This document shows positions 26,572 through 35,191 of a stretch of DNA of 64,000 nt, in pieces. Source of the DNA: Falsiroseomonas sp050563545 (GTDB lineage: Bacteria > Pseudomonadota > Alphaproteobacteria > Acetobacterales > Acetobacteraceae); contig NZ_JBNXUM010000016.1 in the NCBI RefSeq assembly GCF_050563545.1, positions 62,001 to 126,000 on the forward strand, given 5' to 3'. The first letter of the stretch is position 1. Every line of letters starts with the position of its first letter. The notes beneath the pieces were generated by a model. That model was not told the origin of the DNA and did not search any database. It worked only from the letters and a program-made list of their open reading frames with translations. A program made the position numbers and the translations under genes.

Positions 26572-27498
26572 CTATACCGGCCCGCGCCCCTCCGGCCCCG
26601 ACTTCGCGGGCGGCACGCCGGTGGCAGACCCGCCTTGCGCTGTCCCCGCCGATGACGCCGCGCCGGTGACCTGCTCGGCAGTCCGCGCGACCGCCTCCTT
26701 CAGCCCGCCCGCGACCTCGCCGAGACTTTCGCGCGCCTGGCCATAGGCGTCCTCCGCGAGGTCGGAGACGCGATCGGCCACCTGGTCGCGCGTCTCGCCC
26801 ATCAGCCGGTTCTCCGCCTCCGTCGGCGGGAAGATCGCACCCAGCGTTGCGCCGACCGCGAGCCCCAGCGCCCCGAACAGAAGGGGCTGCCGCTCGAAGG
26901 CGTCCATCAAGCCGCGGCCGTAGTCATCCGCGGTGTCGCCGAGACGCGCGGCGCGATAGCCGGTGCTCCGCCCGGTCGCGCCGATCGCCTCGCCCGCGCG
27001 TTGCGCCGCGCCGGTGACGGCCGAGGCCGCGTCCTGCGCGGCGGAGGTCACGGAGCCCGTCGCGGAACGCACCGTCTCCTTCGCGGACTCCCAGGCCGAT
27101 CCCGCGGTCTCTCGCACCGAGGACGCGACCTCGCCTGCGCGGGCCGAGAGCGATGGGCCGTCGTCCATGTCCTCCCCGCCATAGGCGCCGCGCCAGCGCG
27201 TGCTGCCGCCGTCGCTCCAGCCGCGCGAATCCGACCGTCCGCTCATCGCCAGCCAGGCGATGCCGCCTGCGATCAGCAGGACCGGCATGGGGTTGTCGCG
27301 CAGCGTCGTACCGAGATTGCTCATGAATTGCGTTCCTCCCGACCCTCTCAGCCATTCCATCGCCTGGTCCGCCACGTTGCCCGGCGAGACACGCTGTTTC
27401 AGTTCCTCCGCGGTGCCGACCAGGCGGGCGCGGCTGCGCTCGACGTCGCGCTCGATCTCGTCGGCCGAACGGTCGCCGGGATTGGTGCTGCTGCTCAT
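26572..27498 (-). CDS. DUF3618 domain membrane protein with LEA-like tail
   Basis: A 308-residue protein. The N-terminal DUF3618 motif has RSADEIERDVERSRARLVGT (about residues 10-29), then one membrane helix, MPVLLIAGGIAWLAM (about 72-86). A long helical region follows with repeated Ala-rich amphipathic stretches (ESAKETVRSATGSVTSAAQD), and a second hydrophobic segment (LLFGALGLAVGATLGAIF) lies near 210. DUF3618 proteins are membrane-associated, of unknown role, and often sit beside Phage_holin_3_6 genes, as here. The start overlaps the stop of the upstream gene by 4 bp. The repeated helices recall LEA/desiccation proteins, which is inference. Confidence 0.82.
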   Translation of the reverse strand: MSSSTNPGDRSADEIERDVERSRARLVGTAEELKQRVSPGNVADQAMEWLRGSGGTQFMSNLGTTLRDNPMPVLLIAGGIAWLAMSGRSDSRGWSDGGSTRWRGAYGGEDMDDGPSLSARAGEVASSVRETAGSAWESAKETVRSATGSVTSAAQDAASAVTGAAQRAGEAIGATGRSTGYRAARLGDTADDYGRGLMDAFERQPLLFGALGLAVGATLGAIFPPTEAENRLMGETRDQVADRVSDLAEDAYGQARESLGEVAGGLKEAVARTAEQVTGAASSAGTAQGGSATGVPPAKSGPEGRGPV

Positions 27499-27932
27499 GT
27501 CACCTGGTCCTTCGCGGCCTGGGCATCGCGCGAGAGCTGCTCGGCGGTGCGGGTTGGCGTTAGATTGGTCGCCTTCAGCTTCGACATCCCGCCACGGATC
27601 AGCCCATAGCCCGCCAACGCGGCGACGAGGCCGACGATTAGCAGCCCCCAGCCCGCTGGAAGATCGAGCAGACGGGAGACCAGCGCAGCGAGCGCCATGA
27701 GCAGCAGGATCAGCCCGCCGAAGGCGAGCGCGGCGCCGCCAGCCATGCCGGGGATGGCCCCGGTGGCCTCGCTGATGTTCTCGCCCATCTCAGCGCGGGC
27801 CAGCTGGATTTCCTTGCGGAAGAGGTTGGACAGCTCGGTGACCATGTCACCGATGAGCTGCGGCACGCTCCGCGCGTCGTCGTTGACGGGACGTGCAGGC
27901 TCGTAGCGGTTCGGGTCGTATTGCGAGGACAT
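27495..27932 (-). CDS. Phage_holin_3_6 (DUF1469) family membrane protein
   Basis: A 145-residue inner-membrane protein with two adjacent helices (about residues 62-87 and 95-113) after a hydrophilic N-terminus containing LIGDMVTELSNLFRKEIQLA, the family hallmark. Despite the Pfam name these proteins are chromosomal, have no lysis role, and occur with DUF3618 and other envelope-stress genes. It is the middle gene of a three-gene minus-strand operon, 12 bp after the 262-residue gene and overlapping the DUF3618 gene by 4 bp. No phage genes are nearby. Confidence 0.85.
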   Translation of the reverse strand: MSSQYDPNRYEPARPVNDDARSVPQLIGDMVTELSNLFRKEIQLARAEMGENISEATGAIPGMAGGAALAFGGLILLLMALAALVSRLLDLPAGWGLLIVGLVAALAGYGLIRGGMSKLKATNLTPTRTAEQLSRDAQAAKDQVT

Positions 27933-27944
27933 CGCCGCGCCTCC

Positions 27945-28733
27945 TCAGCCCGTGCTGCCGGGGCCGCCCGCGACGCCGCCGGTGCCGCCGGTCGTTCCCG
28001 ACGGGCGCTGCGCCGCGGCGCCGCCGAGGCTCGCCGCAGCCATGGTGGCGGGGCGGGGCGTTCCGCTCTCATCCGCGACCCAGCCCGGCGCGCCGGTCGC
28101 GCCGCCGACCTCGTGCCCCGCGCTCGGCGCGCCGGGCATGGCGCCTACGCGACCATGGCCCATGCCCTGTGAGCCGCCGCCGTAGCCCTGCGTGCGGTAG
28201 GAGCCGGCCTGGCTCGCGGAGGACCGCGCAAAGCGCGCCAGCGCGAAGCCGGCGAGCGCCGCGACGCCGAAGAAGACATAGGGCTGGCGACGCGCCCATT
28301 GCTCGGCGCCGCGCATCATCTCGCCGGGGCTCTGCTCGCGCAGCGCGCGGGCCATGCCGTCGATGGACCCCGCGGCATCGTGCAGCATACGCGCGACCGT
28401 CGGGCTGTCGCGGTCGAGTTCGTCGGCGGCGCGATGCACGGCGCGCGCGATGCCCTGCGCCTGCTCGGCGCCGGCGCGACGGCCTTCCTCTGCGACGCCG
28501 GCCGCGCGTTCCTTCGCGGTGTCGAGCAGCCCCGTGGCTTCATGCTTCGCTTGTTCCGCAGCAGACTTCGCCTGTTCCGCCGCGGAGGACGCGGCGTCGC
28601 GCACCTGGCGCGCACCTTCGCGCAGCGTCTCTCCGGCGCTGGCCGAGGTGCTGCCCGTGCTGCTGCGCGTGCCGCTGCCGGTCGTGCCGGTGCCCTGGCG
28701 TTCGGACGCGAAGGGGTTGGTCGGGTCGCTCAT
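27945..28733 (-). CDS. LEA-like helical membrane-anchored protein
   Basis: A 262-residue protein, first gene of the stress-like operon. After a Ser/Thr/Gly-rich N-terminus come about 90 residues of amphipathic Ala/Glu/Lys-rich helix (AAEQAKSAAEQAKHEATGLL, TAKERAAGVAEEGRRAGAEQ), like group 3 LEA or apolipoprotein-type repeats. A hydrophobic segment follows, YVFFGVAALAGFALARF (about 155-171), and then a Gly/Ala/Thr-rich tail. It resembles the nutrient-deprivation proteins of alphaproteobacteria, though I cannot name a family with certainty. A perfect 14-bp palindrome sits in its leader at 28760-28791. Confidence 0.65.
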   Translation of the reverse strand: MSDPTNPFASERQGTGTTGSGTRSSTGSTSASAGETLREGARQVRDAASSAAEQAKSAAEQAKHEATGLLDTAKERAAGVAEEGRRAGAEQAQGIARAVHRAADELDRDSPTVARMLHDAAGSIDGMARALREQSPGEMMRGAEQWARRQPYVFFGVAALAGFALARFARSSASQAGSYRTQGYGGGSQGMGHGRVGAMPGAPSAGHEVGGATGAPGWVADESGTPRPATMAAASLGGAAAQRPSGTTGGTGGVAGGPGSTG

Positions 28734-28759
28734 GGCTGCCGCTCCGTGCTGGCTCGATA

Positions 28760-28791
28760 CGCACCGGGCCGACTGCCGTCGGCCCGGTGCG
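28760..28791. promoter_or_regulatory. Perfect 14-bp palindrome in the stress-operon leader
   Basis: CGCACCGGGCCGAC (28760-28773) and GTCGGCCCGGTGCG (28778-28791) are exact reverse complements around a 4-nt loop. The inner edge lies 26 nt before the ATG of the first stress gene. There is no T-run on either strand, so a simple terminator is unlikely; a leader hairpin or an operator is more likely. Confidence 0.6.
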
Positions 28792-28952
28792 GATCCGCTG
28801 TTTCCTGGCCCGGCGATTCACGGCCCGACGTGCCCCTTTCGGTGAGCACATCCGGGCCGATCGCGGGCTCGCGCCGCATGGCGCATCGCGGGCACAACGG
28901 CGGGACCACGCCTCGGGTTCGATACGGCATGCGCCATTCCGGCGCCGCTACG

Positions 28953-30689
28953 TCAGCCTTCGCTGGTGGCGACTGCGGCGGCCAGGCGCCGGGCGCGCGC
29001 GACCCAGGCCTCGGCGTCGGCGGTGCCGAGCCCGGCTTCCGCGGCGGCGCGCAGGGCGACGCCGGGCAGCACTTCCAGCACGGCCGCCACGAAGGCGCGG
29101 TCGCGCCCGGGGGCAAGCGCGCGGAGCGAGGCCGATATGTCCTCCGTTTCCACGCGCCAGAAGCGGCCGTACTGGTCGCGGCCGCCCTCGGGCCAGATCC
29201 CGAACATGGCGGGCCAGCCCGCGGCCTCACGGAATTCCAGGCCGACCACGCCGCGCCGGTCGAACAGCTTGAAGCGCGCGCGCCGCCAGAGCGCGTCGCC
29301 CGCGGACAGCGCGACGAGCCCGATGTCGAGATGGCGATAGGCCCCGTTGGCGCCGAGGAGATGCTGGTGCACGCGCAATGCGGTGTAGCCGGCCGGCGCG
29401 GCGATCCGCATCGGCGCGGCGGAGCGCGGCGGCGCCGGCGGCAGGGCCGGGAGGATGCCGGGTCGCGGCGCCGCGGCCGCGGGCGGTGCGACGGGCAGGC
29501 GCTGCGGCTCGCCGGCAGCACCGGCCTGCAGCGCCAGGGCGGTGATCTCCACTGCCGCGGGCCGCGTGCAAGGGTTGCGCAGCACCAGCGTGATGCTGAC
29601 CATCGCGGCCGGCGGCAAGGGCAGGGCGACCTCGTCCTCGGCGGCGAGCGCGCGCGGGAGGGTCGAGCGATCCGCCACCGCCAGCGCGGCTTCGACGCCC
29701 TCACCCCGGCGCAACGCGAGGCGCGCGCGCAGCAGGTCGGCCGGGCCCGGCGCGACCGGAGGGAAGGCGACCGTGGCGTCGGCACCGGGCGCGAGGTCCA
29801 GCAGCAGGCGCGGCGCTTCCTCGCCGAGGCCGACAAGGCTCGCCACGGCGCCCTGCACCTCGGCAGCCTGCAGCACGGCGGCGGGCAGCGGCATCGGCAG
29901 CGCGGGCAGGCGGGCGCCGCGGGACGCCCAGTCGAAATGCTGCGGCAGCAGCGACCAGCCGGCTGGCGCTGTCAGCGCGCGCAGGGCAGGGGCCTCGGCG
30001 GCGAGCGACAGGCGCGGCGGGTCGGGGCCCTCGGCCAGGATGTCGATGCGCGCCTCGGCGGGGCCGGGCGGCGCGGGTTCCGGCAGGTCGAGCGCCAGCC
30101 AGCCCGGGGCGGTCGCGCCCTCCGGCACGAGCCAGCGGCCGAGCAGGGTCTCGCCGGCGAGGAGCCGCACCAGCAGGCCGCCGCGCCCGGGATGGGCGAC
30201 GTGAAGCGCGATGCCGCAAAGGCCCTCGGCGGCGCGGCCGAGCGCCACAGCCAGGGGCGGCTCGGCGTTGCCGAGATCGGGCGGCCGGTCCAGCACGCTG
30301 GTCGCGCATGGCTCGGCATCGCCGAGAGCTCGGCGCAGCAGGTCGCGCTCTGCTTCAGCGGCAAGCGCTGCTTTCCGGACCTGGCCAAGCGCGGCGGCCA
30401 AGATCCCGGCGAGCGAGGCGGCATCGCCTGCGACGGGAAGCCCGGCCGGCAGCAGCGGCAGCAGCGCCGCGGCGTCGTCCGGCGTGGCGAGGAGCGCCTG
30501 CGGCCGTGCCCGGTCCGGCAGCGGCAATTGCCGCGCGGTGGATCCGCCCGGCCGCGCCAGCACGCCATCGCGCAGCTCGAGCGAGAGGATCGGTGCGGGC
30601 GGCGCGGGCATGCCGGGGCCGAGCACGATGGCGGGAGCGCCGGCCTCGATCTCGGCCAGCGCGTCGGCCGTGATGCGCAGCCCGATCAT
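28953..30689 (-). CDS. DUF6212-like protein of the glycan region
   Basis: A 578-residue soluble protein without signal peptide. The pattern fits DUF6212, an uncharacterised family found beside glycosyltransferases in Acetobacteraceae. Visible blocks are an N-terminal alpha/beta part with DDAAALLPLLPAGLPVAGDA (about residues 72-91), several beta-sandwich-like segments (SLLPQHFDWASRG near 250) and a C-terminal YTALRVHQHLLGANGAYRHL block. That last block is followed by RDQYGRFWRVETEDISASL. The strands could bind carbohydrate, but no catalytic site is visible. Its start overlaps the end of the upstream GT4 gene by 4 bp. Confidence 0.55.
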   Translation of the reverse strand: MIGLRITADALAEIEAGAPAIVLGPGMPAPPAPILSLELRDGVLARPGGSTARQLPLPDRARPQALLATPDDAAALLPLLPAGLPVAGDAASLAGILAAALGQVRKAALAAEAERDLLRRALGDAEPCATSVLDRPPDLGNAEPPLAVALGRAAEGLCGIALHVAHPGRGGLLVRLLAGETLLGRWLVPEGATAPGWLALDLPEPAPPGPAEARIDILAEGPDPPRLSLAAEAPALRALTAPAGWSLLPQHFDWASRGARLPALPMPLPAAVLQAAEVQGAVASLVGLGEEAPRLLLDLAPGADATVAFPPVAPGPADLLRARLALRRGEGVEAALAVADRSTLPRALAAEDEVALPLPPAAMVSITLVLRNPCTRPAAVEITALALQAGAAGEPQRLPVAPPAAAAPRPGILPALPPAPPRSAAPMRIAAPAGYTALRVHQHLLGANGAYRHLDIGLVALSAGDALWRRARFKLFDRRGVVGLEFREAAGWPAMFGIWPEGGRDQYGRFWRVETEDISASLRALAPGRDRAFVAAVLEVLPGVALRAAAEAGLGTADAEAWVARARRLAAAVATSEG

Positions 30690-31795
30690 GCCGCCGCGGC
30701 TCCGCCGTCGGCGAGCATGGCGGCGCGCAGCAGGCCGAGCGCCTGCGCCGCCGTGCGGTCCCAGTCCTGGCGCGCGGCGAAGGCGGCGGCTTCCTCCACG
30801 CGTGCGGCGGTGCCGTCGGGGTCGTCCAGCGCGGCGCGGATCGCCTCCGCCATGCCCGACGCGGTGTCGGCGGCGGCGATGCGGGCAAGCCGCGGCGCGT
30901 CCTCGCCGAGGGCTTCCAGCGCGGCGGTGGTTGCGACGACGGGAAGGCGATACGCGGCGGCTTCCAGGAAGACCAGCGGCGCGCCTTCCAGGCGGGACGG
31001 CATCAGCAGCAGGTCCGCCGCGCGAAACCAGGGCGAGGGATCGGCGAGCGGCCCGAGCATCCGAATCAGCCCCTGCGGATCGCCGGCCGCGACGGCGTCG
31101 AGCTCGGCGCGCATCGGCCCGTCGCCGCCGATCGCGATGGTCAGCGGCAGGCGGTCGCAGATGTCGGGCAGCATGTCGGCGCCCTTCGCTTCCTCGAGCC
31201 GGCCGACGAAGAGCAGCAGCGGCTGGTCGGGCGCGAGGCCGAGCCCGCCCCGTAGCGTCGCCCGGGCGATGCCGCGGTCATGCGGGCGTGGGCGCGGCGC
31301 GGGGTTGGGCAGCACGACGGCGGATCCGGACGCGAGACCCCACGCCCGCTCTGCACGGCGCGCAACGGGGGCGGAGACGGCGGCGACGACCGCGCCGTCC
31401 AGTGCCAGCGCGGGCGGTGTCTCGGGCGCCGGCGCCTCCGGGGCGAGATGCAGCAGCACCGTCCGCGGCAGGCCGGCGAGCGCGGGCAGGATGCCGTCCG
31501 CCGCGTCGGGCCAGGGCAGGGCGGCATAGGCGGCGTCGGGGCGCAGCGTTGCCAGAAGACGCCTGGTTTCCGCGTCCTGCCGCGCGCGATCGCCGAGCGC
31601 GGCCTCGTGCAGCGCGACGCCGCCCGGCAGCAGGCGCGACAGCGCCTCGTGCAGCGCGGGCTCGGCCGCGAGGTCCACCGCCATGCCGGTGCGCGCGGCA
31701 ATGCGGGCGCAAAGCTCGGCGGTGTGGCGCTCGGTCCCGCCCATCCGCGTCGAGGGCAGCAGGGCCAGCAGGCGCGAAAGGCGCTGCGCCCTCAT
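30686..31795 (-). CDS. Glycosyltransferase family 4 protein
   Basis: A 369-residue GT-B glycosyltransferase. The acceptor half starts with LLALLPSTRMGGTERHTAEL, the classical glycine loop followed by H/E. The donor half has LLLFVGRLEEAKGADMLPDI, IAIGGDGPMRAEL (about residue 224) and a canonical EX7E in PSRLEGAPLVFLEAAAYRLP (about 270-289). It overlaps the tandem glycosyltransferase gene upstream by 4 bp and the DUF6212-like gene downstream by 4 bp, so the three form a tightly coupled operon. Substrates cannot be predicted. Confidence 0.9.
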   Translation of the reverse strand: MRAQRLSRLLALLPSTRMGGTERHTAELCARIAARTGMAVDLAAEPALHEALSRLLPGGVALHEAALGDRARQDAETRRLLATLRPDAAYAALPWPDAADGILPALAGLPRTVLLHLAPEAPAPETPPALALDGAVVAAVSAPVARRAERAWGLASGSAVVLPNPAPRPRPHDRGIARATLRGGLGLAPDQPLLLFVGRLEEAKGADMLPDICDRLPLTIAIGGDGPMRAELDAVAAGDPQGLIRMLGPLADPSPWFRAADLLLMPSRLEGAPLVFLEAAAYRLPVVATTAALEALGEDAPRLARIAAADTASGMAEAIRAALDDPDGTAARVEEAAAFAARQDWDRTAAQALGLLRAAMLADGGAAAA

Positions 31796-34050
31796 GCCGG
31801 CGTCGCGCGGGCCAGCGCGGCGATGGCGCGCATCGCGGGATCGAGCGCATCGGCGCCGAAGTGCCGCCGTGCGAAGGCCTGCGCGGCGGTGCCGATCCGC
31901 GCACGCATGTCGCCGTCGCGCAGCAGCGCGGCGAGATGGCGGACGAAAGCGTCGCGGTTCTCCGCCAGCAGATAGGCCTCGTCCGTGCCGCCTGTGACGC
32001 CGAACAGCGCTTCCGCGGTCAGCACGCTGGGCAGGCCGTGGGCGAGGTATTCCACCGTCTTGATCTTGAGCCCGCCACCGAAGAAGACGGGGTTCACCGC
32101 GATGTCGAGCGTGCCGAGGAAGGCGTGCTGGTCGGTGACCTCGCCATCCAGCACAAGGCCCGGCGCCGGCGCGACCGACGCGCAGATCCCGCCCGCGACA
32201 TGGAGTTCGGCGCCGAGCGGGGCGATCTCCGGCCAGACCTGCTCCAGCAGCCAGTGCAGCCCGTCGCGGTTCATCGGGCTGTCGCCCCCGAGGAAGCCGA
32301 TGCGCGCCCCGCCCGAACCGGTCGCGCGCGGCAGCGCCAGCAGCGCATGCGGCGCCAGTAGGACCTTGCCGGGCAGCAGCGCGTCGAGCCAGCGCGCCTC
32401 CTCCGGCTGGATCGCCAACACCAGGTCGAAGCCGTCGAGGATCCGCAGTTCCTCGGAGGTCGTGATCTCGAGGAAATGCTCGCGCCCGAAATGCCGGAAA
32501 TTGGCGGCGCGAAGCGACATCACGTCATGCGTGTCAAGGATCGCCGGCGTCGTCCCGTCCGCCGCGCGACGCAGCCAGGACAGGCGGACGTATTCGATCA
32601 GGACGGCGCGCGGCGGATGCGCGGCCAGGTGGCGCCGCAGCGCTGCGAAGACCGCGCCGTCGAAGCGCGCACGCTCGAAGGGCGTCAGGCCGTGCGGCGG
32701 ATCGGCGGGCTCCTCCGGCGTCGCGGCGGAGATCCGCGCGCGGGGGCCGAGCACGGCCTGGGCGGCGGCCCTTTCGTCCTCCGTCAGCGGCGCGCAAAAG
32801 AAGAGGTCGAGGTCCATCGCGCGCCGCGCGGCGCGGGCCAGCGACGCGATCCGCTGGTGGTTGCCGAGGCGCGCCTCCCAGAACGGCACGTCGGTGACGA
32901 GCAGCAGCCGCGGCGGGTCCAGCAGCCGTGCCAGCGCCGAAGGCGAGCCGAGGGCCGCGCGCTGCGACGACACCTCGGCACGATAGCGGGCGGCGAGCGC
33001 GCCGGAAGCCGCTTCCACCGCCGTCCGCCGCGACGGGTCCGCGATGCAGTCCTGCGCGACGCGGGCGACCTCCGCCGCGTCGGCACAGCGGTGGAAGGGC
33101 GCCTCGGCGGGCAGGCCGGCAAAGGCCTCCGCCGTGCCGATCACCGGCCGGCCGCGGGTCAGCGCCTCGACCGTCTTGATCTTCAAACCCGTGCCGCCCT
33201 CGTGCGGGTTGGCGACGATGTCGCATTCCGCATAGAGCGCGTCGGCGTCCGCGACCGGGCCCAGCAGCCGCAGGCCCGGCTGTTCCGTCAGCCCCCGCCC
33301 GGCCGCCCCGGCGACCGCGACCTCGCCTCCATCCGCGTCGAGGCGGCCGAGGTCCAGCGCCCCCAGGAAGCGGCCAAGCGCGCGGGTGTTGAGGGGATTG
33401 GCGCTGCCGAGATAGCCGATCGTCACCGGCCAGGGGGCGATCCGGGACGCCAGGGGCGGGCGGTCGTCCCAGGGCAGGTGGCCGAGCGTCGTCACCACCG
33501 CCCTCGTCCGCGCCCGGAACGCCTCAGCCTCCTCCGCCTGGATCGCCAGCACCAGGTCGGCGCGGTCGAGGCCCCGCGTCTCCTCGGCCTCTATCGTCGC
33601 GAAGAAGCGGTTCTCGAGGCCGAGCACGGCCAGCCGCTCTGCCCGCCCGGCGAAAAGATCATGGGTGTCGAGCACCTTCACCGCACCGGGGAAGAAGTCG
33701 AAGGCGCGGGAGAGGAAGACATATTCCACCAGCACCAGGTCGAAGCCGGGCTGCCGCGCGGCGAGCACGGCAAAGGCTGCCTCAGTTTCCGGCAGGATCC
33801 AGTCATCCAGGGCATTGACCTCGCCGAGGCTGCGGGCCTCCTTCGCGCGGTCGTGCGGGACCTCGAACACCTGGTCCCAGGCCGCGCGCATGGCGGCCAG
33901 CGCCTCCGCCGAGGGGTTCTCCCGCATCAGGAGGCAGAGATGGATGGAATGGCCGGCCGCCTTGAGCGCCGACAGCACGGCATGGATCCGCGCCCGGTTG
34001 CCGGCGTCCTGCGGGTGAGTCGGGGTGGGGGAGACGACCAGGACGCGCAT
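31792..34050 (-). CDS. Tandem (duplicated) GT-B glycosyltransferase
   Basis: A 752-residue protein made of two homologous halves, about 1-375 and 378-752. Half one shows MRVLVVSPTPTHPQDAGNR, LVEYVFLSRAF, VLDTHDLFAGRAERL, LVLAIQAEEAEAF and GLKIKTVEALTRGRPVIG. Half two repeats these as RLLLVTDVPFWEARLGNHQR, VLIEYVRLSWL, ILDTHDVMSLRAANF, LVLAIQPEEARWL and GLKIKTVEYLAHGLPSV. Each half is therefore a GT4-like enzyme with a Lys-containing donor motif. I chose the ATG at 34050 as the natural N-terminus; the open frame extends to 34260 in low-complexity sequence. It heads the three-gene operon and is divergent from rpsB. Confidence 0.88.
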   Translation of the reverse strand: MRVLVVSPTPTHPQDAGNRARIHAVLSALKAAGHSIHLCLLMRENPSAEALAAMRAAWDQVFEVPHDRAKEARSLGEVNALDDWILPETEAAFAVLAARQPGFDLVLVEYVFLSRAFDFFPGAVKVLDTHDLFAGRAERLAVLGLENRFFATIEAEETRGLDRADLVLAIQAEEAEAFRARTRAVVTTLGHLPWDDRPPLASRIAPWPVTIGYLGSANPLNTRALGRFLGALDLGRLDADGGEVAVAGAAGRGLTEQPGLRLLGPVADADALYAECDIVANPHEGGTGLKIKTVEALTRGRPVIGTAEAFAGLPAEAPFHRCADAAEVARVAQDCIADPSRRTAVEAASGALAARYRAEVSSQRAALGSPSALARLLDPPRLLLVTDVPFWEARLGNHQRIASLARAARRAMDLDLFFCAPLTEDERAAAQAVLGPRARISAATPEEPADPPHGLTPFERARFDGAVFAALRRHLAAHPPRAVLIEYVRLSWLRRAADGTTPAILDTHDVMSLRAANFRHFGREHFLEITTSEELRILDGFDLVLAIQPEEARWLDALLPGKVLLAPHALLALPRATGSGGARIGFLGGDSPMNRDGLHWLLEQVWPEIAPLGAELHVAGGICASVAPAPGLVLDGEVTDQHAFLGTLDIAVNPVFFGGGLKIKTVEYLAHGLPSVLTAEALFGVTGGTDEAYLLAENRDAFVRHLAALLRDGDMRARIGTAAQAFARRHFGADALDPAMRAIAALARATPA

Positions 34051-34283
34051 CCGGCCGACAGGATAAACCCTGGCCGGGGTTGCGATAAGCTTGCCATTCC
34101 GCCCGCGTAGGCCCATAAGCCGCCCGCCGGCGCCGGGGAGACCTTGCGCCGGTAAATCCGCACGCGGTGCACCCTTCCAGCCTCTCGGGGTCGAAAGGGT
34201 CCGGTCCTCCTCCCGCACTTCAAGGTCGGGGATGGCGCCGCGGAGGCTCAACCGGACCACTCTGGAAGCGAGGAACTTCGCCC

Positions 34284-35090
34284 ATGGCGATGCCCGACGT
34301 CACGCTGCGCGGCCTGCTCGAGGCCGGCGTCCATTTCGGCCACCACACGCGCCGCTGGAACCCCCGGATGGCGCCCTACATCTTCGGCGTCCGCAACCAG
34401 GTCCACATCCTGGACCTGCAGCAGACCGTGCCGATGATGGACCGCGCGCTGCGCGCCATCCGCGACGTCGTCGCGGGCGGCGGCCGCGTGCTGATGGTCG
34501 GCACCAAGAAGGCCGCGGCCGAATACGTCGCGGAGACCGCGGCGCGCTGCGGCCAGTACTACGTGAACCACCGCTGGCTCGGCGGCATGCTGACGAACTG
34601 GAAGACCATCCAGGGCAGCATCAAGCGCCTGAAGCAGATGGAGGAGCGCCTCGGCGGCGACGTGCAGGGCCTGACCAAGAAGGAGGTCCTGATGCTGACG
34701 CGCGAGAAGGAGAAGCTCGACCGCGCGCTCGGCGGCATCAAGGACATGGGCGGCCTGCCGGACATCATCTTCGTCATCGACACGGTGAAGGAGAAGCTGG
34801 CGATCGAGGAAGCCAACAAGCTCGGCATCCCGGTCGTGGCCGTGGTGGACAGCAACGCCGACCCCAAGGGCATCGCCTACCCGATCCCGGGCAACGACGA
34901 CGCGATCCGCGCCATCCACCTCTACTGCGACATGGTCTCCGGCGCGGTGCTGGACGGCCTGGCGGGCGCGATGTCGTCCTCGGGCGCCGATATCGGCGCG
35001 CTGGAGGAACTCCCGGCCGAGGCGCTGCCGGACGTGGCCGCCGAGGTGGCGCCTGTCGAGGCGCCGGCGGAGCAGCCGGCCGCGGAGTGA
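34284..35090 (+). CDS. rpsB: 30S ribosomal protein S2
   Basis: A 268-residue small-subunit ribosomal protein. Family text is VTLRGLLEAGVHFGHHTRRW, PYIFGVRNQVHILDL, YVNHRWLGGMLTNWKT and VVDSNADPKGIAYPIPGNDD. The C-terminus carries the Glu/Ala-rich acidic tail common in alphaproteobacteria. The ATG at 34284 gives the standard MAMPDVTLRGLL start, with AGCGAGGA at 34267-34274 as ribosome-binding site. It is followed by tsf, the universal rpsB-tsf pair. The 233 bp upstream, shared with the divergent glycosyltransferase, has no feature I can name beyond likely promoters. Confidence 0.98.
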   Translation: MAMPDVTLRGLLEAGVHFGHHTRRWNPRMAPYIFGVRNQVHILDLQQTVPMMDRALRAIRDVVAGGGRVLMVGTKKAAAEYVAETAARCGQYYVNHRWLGGMLTNWKTIQGSIKRLKQMEERLGGDVQGLTKKEVLMLTREKEKLDRALGGIKDMGGLPDIIFVIDTVKEKLAIEEANKLGIPVVAVVDSNADPKGIAYPIPGNDDAIRAIHLYCDMVSGAVLDGLAGAMSSSGADIGALEELPAEALPDVAAEVAPVEAPAEQPAAE

Positions 35091-35191
35091 CGGCGACGGG
35101 GCCAAAGGGCCCCGCCTGCGCGACCTTCACGGGCCGGGGCATGGCGCCTCGGCCCGACTGCATTGGACCGACCTGATCGGGAGTGACGAAG

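Noticed and set aside
27495..27932. Phage holin, suggesting a prophage remnant
   Set aside because: The Phage_holin_3_6 name is historical; the neighbours are DUF3618 and LEA-like genes, with no endolysin, integrase or structural genes.
28299..31529. Open frame of 1,076 codons on the + strand
   Set aside because: It is antisense to the stress, DUF6212-like and GT4 genes, with Arg/Gly/Ala-rich composition and no domain. The opposite strand explains the region.
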